From positions 46,841-110,840 of the forward strand of contig NZ_JAHUXH010000026.1 in the NCBI RefSeq assembly GCF_019219825.1: DNA of 64,000 nt, given 5' to 3'. The notes under the pieces are model-generated. The model did not search any database, was not told the DNA's origin, and was given only the letters and a program-made list of their open reading frames with translations. This document shows, in pieces, positions 58,463 through 64,000 of this stretch (the first letter of the stretch is position 1; every line of letters begins with the position of its first letter). This DNA is from Streptomyces sp. TRM70350. Lineage in GTDB: Bacteria; Actinomycetota; Actinomycetes; Streptomycetales; Streptomycetaceae. The position numbers and the translations under genes were made by a program.

Positions 58463-59848
58463 ATGGTGAAGGAACGTGCGCGCATTCTCGTTGTCGGCGG
58501 CGGCTACGTCGGGATGTACACGGCCCTGCGCCTGCAGCGGAAGCTGAGGCGGGAACTGGGGCGAGGCCAGGTCGAGATCACGGTCGTCACGCCCGACCCC
58601 TACATGACGTACCAGCCGTTCCTCCCCGAGGCGGCCGCCGGTTCCATCTCGCCGCGCCATGTCGTCGTACCGCTGCGCCGCGTCCTGCCCGGCTGCCGCG
58701 TGATCGTCGGCGAGGTCCGCTCCATCCGGCACGCCGAACGCCTCGCGACCCTCACCACTCTCGCCACCGAGGAGGAGGGCACGGGCGCCGAGCAGCTGTC
58801 GTACGACGAACTGGTCCTCGCCCCCGGTTCGATCTCGCGCACCCTGCCCGTCCCCGGTCTCGCCGACCACGGCATCGGCTTCAAGACCGTCGAGGAGGCC
58901 ATCGGCCTGCGCAACCACGTCATCGAGCAGATGGACATCGCCTCCTCCACCCGCGATCCCGCGATCCGCGACGCGGCCCTCACCTTCGTCTTCGTCGGCG
59001 GCGGCTACGCCGGCGTCGAGGCGCTCGGCGAGCTGGAGGACATGGCCCGCTACACCACGCGGTACTACCACAACATCCGCCCCGAGGACCTGAAGTGGAT
59101 CCTCGTCGAGGCCTCCGGCCGCATCCTCCCCGAGGTCGGCGAGGAACTCGGCCGCTACACGGTCACCGAACTGCGCCGCCGCAACATCCAGGTCCTCCTC
59201 AACACCCGCCTGGAGTCCTGCGCCGACCGGGTGGCGGTGCTCAGCGACGGACAGCGCTTCCCCACCCGTACGGTCGTCTGGACGGCCGGCGTCAAACCCC
59301 ATTCGCTGCTCGCCGCCACCGACCTCCCGCGCAACGGGCGAGGCCGCCTGAAGTGCACCCCGGAGCTGGCGATCGAGGGGCACGCGCACGCGTGGGCCGC
59401 CGGTGACGCGGCCGCCGTGCCCGACGTCACCGCCGACGCGCCTCGCGAGCCCGGCGCATCCGCCGCGAAGTGCGCCCCCAACGCGCAGCACGCGCTCCGC
59501 CAGGCGAAGGTCCTCGGCGACAACATCGTCCACTCCCTGCGCGGCGAGCCCCTCCAGACGTACGCCCACACGTACGCCGGCTCGGTCGCCTCCCTCGGAC
59601 TGCACAAGGGCGTCGCCCACGTCTACGGGCGCAAACTGAAGGGCTACCCCGCGTGGTTCATGCACCGGGCCTACCACTTGAGCAGGGTGCCGACCTTCAA
59701 CCGCAAGGCGCGCGTACTCGCCGAATGGACCCTCTCCGGCCTCTTCAAACGGGAGATCGTCTCCCTCGGTTCACTCGAACACCCCCGAGCGGAGTTCGAA
59801 CTCGCGGCCGGTGGAAAGCCTCCTTACGACCCGAAGGGGTCGACCTGA
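58463..59848 (+). CDS. ndh: Type II NADH:quinone oxidoreductase (NDH-2)
   Basis: 461 aa. The ATG at 58463 (MVKERARILVVGGGYVGMYTAL) is preferred; a GTG at 58430 would add 11 basic residues. It has two Rossmann motifs: FAD binding VVGGGYVGMYTA near the start and NAD binding FVFVGGGYAGVEALGEL (about 175-190), plus WTAGVKPHSL and GDAAAVPDV typical of NDH-2, and a C-terminal amphipathic region (YPAWFMHRAYHLSRVP). It transfers electrons from NADH to menaquinone without pumping protons, at the inner membrane face. Confidence 0.93.
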   Translation: MVKERARILVVGGGYVGMYTALRLQRKLRRELGRGQVEITVVTPDPYMTYQPFLPEAAAGSISPRHVVVPLRRVLPGCRVIVGEVRSIRHAERLATLTTLATEEEGTGAEQLSYDELVLAPGSISRTLPVPGLADHGIGFKTVEEAIGLRNHVIEQMDIASSTRDPAIRDAALTFVFVGGGYAGVEALGELEDMARYTTRYYHNIRPEDLKWILVEASGRILPEVGEELGRYTVTELRRRNIQVLLNTRLESCADRVAVLSDGQRFPTRTVVWTAGVKPHSLLAATDLPRNGRGRLKCTPELAIEGHAHAWAAGDAAAVPDVTADAPREPGASAAKCAPNAQHALRQAKVLGDNIVHSLRGEPLQTYAHTYAGSVASLGLHKGVAHVYGRKLKGYPAWFMHRAYHLSRVPTFNRKARVLAEWTLSGLFKREIVSLGSLEHPRAEFELAAGGKPPYDPKGST

Positions 59849-60090
59849 CCATCCCGAGGAACTCCTACGGCCACCCCGGCGTCTGACGGATGTCGGCCCG
59901 GTCGGCCACCCTGCCAGACTGGTCCACGCGAGGGCGGGCCGCCACCCACCTGCCCACCGAACCCACGAGGCTTTTCCCAAGTGCTGCACTTCCCAGGGGC
60001 CGTGACAAGGCACGGCCACCGCCGCGTCACCCCTGGGGGACCGGGCCGGGTCCGGAGCCGGTCGACGACGACTACACGAGGCAAGGATTC

Positions 60091-61737
60091 GTGAACTTCA
60101 CGCGCTGGAGCGCCCGGCTCCCCGGAACACAGCGCCGCGCCGCAGCGCGGACCGACCAGACGGTCACCACGAACCGTCGCGGGGACGGCTCCGTCCCCGC
60201 CGCCCGCGCCGAACAACTGACCGACGACCCGCCGTCCACCCCCGCCGTCGACGAACTGCCGGTACGCGCGGTCCTCGAACGCGTCCCCGCACTCGTCGCC
60301 CTCGTCCACGGCCCCGACCACCGCCTCGCCTACGTCAACGACGCCTACGCCACGGCCTTCGGCGGCCGCCCGCCGGGCGAACCGGCCGGCGAGGCCCTCC
60401 CCGAACTCCGCGACCTGGGCCTGCTGCCCCTGCTCGACCAGGTCCTGCGCAGCGGCAAGCCCCGCACGGTCAAGTCCCGCAAGGCCCCCGACGGCCGCTC
60501 CTACACCTTCACCTGCACCCCCGTGGCCGACGGCGACGGCCCAGGCGTCCTGATCTTCGCCACCGACGTCACCGACCACGCCGAGGCTGCCGAACGCCTC
60601 AGGGCCAGCGAACGCCGCCAGCGCGAGACGGCCGTCACCCTCCAGAGATCGTTGCTCCCCCAGGAACTCGAACAACCGGACGACCTGCGCATCGCCGTCG
60701 CCTACCAGCCGGGTGGCACGGAGGCCGCGGTCGGCGGCGACTGGTACGACGTGATCACCCTCGGCGGCGGCCGCACGGCCCTGGTGATCGGCGACGTCAT
60801 GGGCCGAGGCGTCCGCGCGGCGGCGGTCATGGGCCAGCTCCGTACGGCGGTCCGCGCCTACGCCCGTCTGGACCTGCCCCCGCACGAGGTGCTGCAACTG
60901 CTGGACGGCCTGGCCACGGAGATCGACGCCAACCAGATCGCCACCTGCGTCTACGCCATCCACGACCCGAACGAGGGCCGACTGGTGTACGCATCCGCCG
61001 GCCACCTCCCCATCCTCGTCCGCGACGAGAACGGCACGGTCCTGCGTGCCGACGAGCCCAACGGCCCACCCCTCGGCACCGGCGGCTGGATGCACGCCTC
61101 GGGCTCGGTCCCGCTCACCCCCGGCTCCACGGCCGTCCTCTACACCGACGGCCTGGTCGAACGCCGGGACGCCGACCTCGACGAGGGCATCGAGGCCCTC
61201 CAGAACGCCCTCGCCGGCGCCACCGGCACGCCCCAGGTGATCTGCGACCGCCTGCTCCGCTCGGCAGGCGTCACCGCAGACCACGACGACGACGTGGCCG
61301 TCCTGGTCCTCCAGCACCCCGCCCGCACCGGCGCCGACAGCGACCTCTTCCGCAACGCCGCCCTGGAACTCCTCGGCGGCGTGGAAGCGGCCCCACGCGC
61401 GCGTGCCTTCGCCTCCGGCGTCCTCACCAGCTGGCGCTTCCCGACCGACCTGCACGACCTGGGGGTCCTGGCCGCCAGCGAACTGGTCGCCAACTCCCTC
61501 CAGCACGGCACCCCACCCATGCGCCTGCGCCTGCGCCGCACCGACCGCCGCCTGATCATCGAAGTCACCGACGGCGACGACCACCTCCCCCGCCGCCGCC
61601 GAGCGGAGCCGGGGGACGAGTCGGGCCGCGGCATCGCGATCGTGGCGACGATCGCCTCGGCGTGGGGCTGCCGGAGAACGCCGGGCGGCGGCAAGGCGGT
61701 GTGGTGCGAGTTCGCACTGCCGAGCAAGTCGATCTGA
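60091..61737 (+). CDS. PAS / SpoIIE-type phosphatase / HATPase regulatory protein
   Basis: 548 aa from the GTG at 60091 (GAGG about 9 bp upstream). Domains in order: PAS (about 55-160, RVPALVALVHGPDHRLAYVNDAYATAFGG), PP2C SpoIIE phosphatase (about 185-375, YQPGGTEAAVGGDWYDVI, VIGDVMGRGVRAAAVMGQLR, LYTDGLVERRDADLDEG, HDDDVAVLVL with metal Asp residues), and a RsbW-like HATPase domain (about 405-548, LAASELVANSLQHGT, DESGRGIAIVATIASAWG). Such proteins dephosphorylate an anti-anti-sigma partner and can also act as anti-sigma. The PAS domain is the sensor; its ligand is unknown. The convergent neighbour is the MFS gene 25 bp away. Confidence 0.93.
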   Translation: MNFTRWSARLPGTQRRAAARTDQTVTTNRRGDGSVPAARAEQLTDDPPSTPAVDELPVRAVLERVPALVALVHGPDHRLAYVNDAYATAFGGRPPGEPAGEALPELRDLGLLPLLDQVLRSGKPRTVKSRKAPDGRSYTFTCTPVADGDGPGVLIFATDVTDHAEAAERLRASERRQRETAVTLQRSLLPQELEQPDDLRIAVAYQPGGTEAAVGGDWYDVITLGGGRTALVIGDVMGRGVRAAAVMGQLRTAVRAYARLDLPPHEVLQLLDGLATEIDANQIATCVYAIHDPNEGRLVYASAGHLPILVRDENGTVLRADEPNGPPLGTGGWMHASGSVPLTPGSTAVLYTDGLVERRDADLDEGIEALQNALAGATGTPQVICDRLLRSAGVTADHDDDVAVLVLQHPARTGADSDLFRNAALELLGGVEAAPRARAFASGVLTSWRFPTDLHDLGVLAASELVANSLQHGTPPMRLRLRRTDRRLIIEVTDGDDHLPRRRRAEPGDESGRGIAIVATIASAWGCRRTPGGGKAVWCEFALPSKSI

Positions 61738-61761
61738 CCGGCGCGGCTGCGGACCGTACGG

Positions 61762-63051
61762 CTACGCCTTGGTCGGCACCGGCTCCGCGGCCCCGCCCCG
61801 CGTCACGACACGGCTGCGGGCCGGCCACGGCTGGTCCTGCGCCTCGGTCAGCTGCCGCCCCAGCCGCAGGGCGAGGACGGTGATCCCCAGCGAGAACAGC
61901 AGGAACGTCACGATGTACGGCGCGTGCAACGAGGCCCCCATGGGCCCGCCCACCGCCGGGCCGACGGCCAGGGCCAGCTGCTTCACCAGGGCGAAGGCGG
62001 AGTTGTACTGCCCCGCCATCCCACCGGGCGCAAGATCGGCGACGAGCGGAGCCACCGTGGGCGACAACATCGCCTCACCCAGCCCGAACAGCGCGTACGT
62101 CGAGATGAAGGCAGCGGTCGCCATCTCCTGGCTGCCGTGCCCCAGCCCGGCGTACCCCGCCGCGACCCAGGCCACGGCCCAGATCAACCCCACGGCGGCG
62201 ATCACCCGCGACCGCCGTCGCCGCTCCACGAACCTCAGCACCAGGAACTGCGCCACCACGATCATCGCGGTATTGGCGGCCAGCGCCGTCCCGAGCGCGG
62301 ACGTGGAGATCCCGGCGGCCTCGACCCCGTACGCACTGAGCCCCGACTCGAACTGCCCGTAGCAGGCGAAGAACAGCACGAACCCGAGCACACACAGCTG
62401 CACCATCGCCCGGTTCCCCAGCAGCTGCTTCCAGCTGCCCTTGGCGGACACGGCCGCCGTCGGCGCATCCGCGATCCGCGGCGAGTGCGGCATCCGCACG
62501 GTCACCATCACCACGACCAGCAGCAGGAACATCGCCGCCTCGATCGCGAACAGCAGCGTGAACGACGACACCCGCGTCGCATCGACGAGGTGCCCCCCGA
62601 TGAGCCCACCGACGCCGAGCCCGAGGTTCTGCAGAAAGAACTGCATGGCGAACGCCCGCGACCGCGTCTCCGCCGACGAGCAGTCCACGATCATCGTCGC
62701 CAGCGCCGGCTGCATCACGGCCTGCCCGGCGCCCAGCGCGGCCGACGACAGCAGTACGGCGGCCGCGCTGCCCGCGAGGCCCAGGCTCAGCGCGCCGATC
62801 GCGGCGGTGACCAGGGCGGCGAGCAGCACCGGCAGCGGGCCGCGCCGGACGATGGCCCGCCCGGCGAACGGCAGCACGATCAGCGCGGCCACGGCGAAGA
62901 CGGCGAGGACGAGCCCCGCCGTCACGGCCCCCAGTCCCCGCACCTGCGCCACATAGACGTACAGGTAGGGGACGGTGAAGCCGAGCCCGAAGGCGCTGAG
63001 TGCGTTACCCACGTGGATCCGGCGCATCGCTGCGCCCATCGCCCTGGTCAC
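61762..63051 (-). CDS. MFS efflux transporter
   Basis: 429 aa. The GTG at 63051 fits GAGAGAGG about 5 bp upstream; a TTG at 63066 would add five residues. Twelve membrane segments are seen, with the MFS loop GRAIVRRGPLPVLLAAL between segments 2 and 3 and a repeat in the second half (LRFVERRRRSRVIAAVGLI). This is the drug/metabolite exporter type. It is divergent from a MarR gene through a repeat-rich 128-bp gap, the usual arrangement for a regulator sensing a drug-like ligand. The substrate is unknown. Confidence 0.92.
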   Translation of the reverse strand: MTRAMGAAMRRIHVGNALSAFGLGFTVPYLYVYVAQVRGLGAVTAGLVLAVFAVAALIVLPFAGRAIVRRGPLPVLLAALVTAAIGALSLGLAGSAAAVLLSSAALGAGQAVMQPALATMIVDCSSAETRSRAFAMQFFLQNLGLGVGGLIGGHLVDATRVSSFTLLFAIEAAMFLLLVVVMVTVRMPHSPRIADAPTAAVSAKGSWKQLLGNRAMVQLCVLGFVLFFACYGQFESGLSAYGVEAAGISTSALGTALAANTAMIVVAQFLVLRFVERRRRSRVIAAVGLIWAVAWVAAGYAGLGHGSQEMATAAFISTYALFGLGEAMLSPTVAPLVADLAPGGMAGQYNSAFALVKQLALAVGPAVGGPMGASLHAPYIVTFLLFSLGITVLALRLGRQLTEAQDQPWPARSRVVTRGGAAEPVPTKA

Positions 63052-63077
63052 GTTCACCTCTCTCAAGATCGCGAAGG

Positions 63078-63123
63078 CTTCAGAGGTTAGACCTGAAGAC
63101 TTCGAAACTAAACTTCGAAGCTA
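63078..63123. promoter_or_regulatory. MarR operator region between the MFS and MarR genes
   Basis: CTTCAG-N9-CTGAAG (63078-63098) is an inverted repeat. Two direct repeats follow, ACTTCGAAACTA (63099-63110) and ACTTCGAAGCTA (63112-63123). Multiple related sites in a divergent promoter fit MarR binding to both sides. Confidence 0.6.
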
Positions 63124-63179
63124 AAGACTACATACAGAAGGACTTCAATGCCAACGAGCCTCGTGCGATACTTCGCCCC

Positions 63180-63728
63180 ATGGGCGACACCCCCGGCGTC
63201 ACTGAGCCGACCCTCGAAGAGCAGATCGCCGCGTACCAGCGCGAGTTCCAGGACCTCGATCCGCAGGTCGAGAAGATCGTCTCGGCGCTGTCCCGGCTGA
63301 ACCGCCGTATGAACGTCGCCTACGGCCGCCAGACCGCCGCTCTCGGCATCAGCAACGCCGAGTGGGAGGTCCTCAAGGCCCTCGTCCTGTCCGGCGCCCC
63401 CTACCGCATGGGCCCCAGCGACCTCGCCAAGCGCCTCGGCCTCACGCCGGCCGCGATGACCCACCGGATCGACCGCATGGTCGCCGAGGGACTGGTGACC
63501 CGGGAGCGGGACGAGAGCAACCGCGTACGGGTGATCGTGGAGCTGACGTCGGAGGGCCGTGAGAAGTGGCTGGAGGCGATGCGCCTCGCGTCGGTCTTCG
63601 AGGAGGACCTCCTCCAGGACCTGTCCCCGGACGAGCGGACGACCCTCGGCGAGGTCCTGACCAGGCTCCTGCGCAGGGTGGAACACGCCCAGCCGGACGC
63701 GGGCGGCCGCCTCAGCGACCTCGACTGA
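63180..63728 (+). CDS. MarR-family regulator
   Basis: 182 aa from the ATG at 63180. A GATACT-like -10 box a few bases upstream and no ribosome site suggest a leaderless mRNA. The winged-helix core is clear (ISNAEWEVLKALVLSGAPYRMGPSDLAKRLGLTPAAMTHRIDRMVAEGLVTRERDESNRVRVIVELTSEGR), with helical dimerisation ends. It probably represses the divergent MFS gene and itself through the repeats at 63078-63123. Confidence 0.93.
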   Translation: MGDTPGVTEPTLEEQIAAYQREFQDLDPQVEKIVSALSRLNRRMNVAYGRQTAALGISNAEWEVLKALVLSGAPYRMGPSDLAKRLGLTPAAMTHRIDRMVAEGLVTRERDESNRVRVIVELTSEGREKWLEAMRLASVFEEDLLQDLSPDERTTLGEVLTRLLRRVEHAQPDAGGRLSDLD

Positions 63729-63770
63729 CGGGGCCCTCCGGCTCCTTACGAGGGGATGGACAGGGGGTGC

Positions 63771-63799
63771 TTGACAGCCCCCCGCCCGATCCGTAAGGT
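63771..63799 (+). promoter_or_regulatory. Strong promoter-like pair, first of two at the right edge
   Basis: TTGACA (63771-63776), 17-bp spacer, TAAGGT (63794-63799). The sequence CCGTAAGGTTCTTCGG recurs almost unchanged at about 63821-63837. Confidence 0.65.
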
Positions 63800-63964
63800 T
63801 CTTCGGGTTGCCACGGAGCCGTAACGGTTCTTCGGCAGCGCCTCCCGCCGCGAGAGCGGCAAACCAAACCTCCAGCACGATCTCCCGACGGGGTCGATTT
63901 CGGCGTGCCCGAATTCAATTCCGAATGGGACTCGGTGGCGTCGGTCGACTCGAATGAGAGTCGA

Positions 63965-63994
63965 TTGGGAATCGCCGAGAGGATCCGCTAAGGT
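63965..63994 (+). promoter_or_regulatory. Second promoter-like pair at the right edge
   Basis: TTGGGA (63965-63970), 18-bp spacer, TAAGGT (63989-63994), the same -10 as the first. Tandem strong promoters over about 230 bp without a gene resemble the start of a Streptomyces rRNA operon. No rRNA sequence is inside the window. Confidence 0.55.
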
Positions 63995-64000
63995 TTGAGA

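Overview
This is 64 kb of high-GC actinomycete chromosome, almost certainly Streptomyces. The evidence is strong third-position GC, GTG and TTG starts, leaderless promoters, TTA codons confined to accessory genes, and a right-hand gene order (NsdA-like TPR regulator, asparagine-synthase-like protein, ECF sigma fusion, AtrA-type TetR, NDH-2, SpoIIE-type phosphatase, MFS/MarR) that I recall from Streptomyces chromosomes. No database search was possible; family names rest on motifs seen in the translations.

Layout. (1) 1-17.1 kb, chromosome: start of the helicase gene hrpA; tRNA-Phe and tRNA-Asp; a 1511-aa TPR-CHAT (caspase-like) protein divergent from a small Cys-rich protein and a membrane protein; tRNA-Glu; a membrane metallophosphoesterase; a small zincin; a lipoprotein; a DEAD-box RNA helicase with a long Arg/Gly tail; a secreted FG-GAP protein; an APC permease; tRNA-Lys. 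(2) 17.13-41.44 kb, a roughly 24.3-kb integrated element in the 3' half of tRNA-Lys(TTT), bounded by a 37-bp perfect repeat. It carries a tyrosine integrase, a XRE regulator, an Xis-like protein, a DUF3631 ATPase, a DUF2637 membrane protein, a MobC-like protein and a MOBP-type relaxase. No FtsK/TraB translocase is visible, so it looks mobilizable rather than self-transmissible. Its cargo is a class I FxLD-family lanthipeptide cluster (precursor, LanB, LanC, an isoaspartyl-type O-methyltransferase fused to a LanB-C-like domain, and a helical-repeat protein), small Cys-pair proteins, an anti-sigma-like ATPase, a TTA-containing regulator broken by an amber stop, a GNAT enzyme, and a lower-GC group of four unusual proteins (one degenerate Ymh/HEPN-like, one unknown, two small membrane proteins) followed by an LRR protein. 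(3) 41.45-64 kb, chromosome: a flavin reductase, a RibD-like enzyme with reversed domain order, a MarR regulator with palindromic operators, a frameshifted ribA, initiator tRNA, a c-di-AMP (ydaO-type) riboswitch before an M23 peptidase, PrsW, TrmB, LhgO, the NsdA-like regulator, a degenerate asparagine synthase, a sigma/zinc-finger/NPCBM membrane fusion, an AtrA-like TetR, NDH-2, a PAS-PP2C-HATPase protein, a MFS/MarR pair, and at the right edge promoter-like sequences that may precede an rRNA operon.

How the parts work together. On the element, the integrase, Xis and XRE proteins would control excision, and MobC plus relaxase would process an origin of transfer probably near 22.77-22.93 kb. 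The lanthipeptide genes read as one operon (lanA, hairpin, lanB, lanC, methyltransferase, TPR protein), and TTA codons in lanB, lanC and the neighbouring regulator point to bldA control. No leader peptidase or exporter is present, so the host must supply these. The 37.2-40.5 kb genes are the best candidate for an undescribed defence-type system. The CHAT module at 0.9-6.8 kb is a second candidate.
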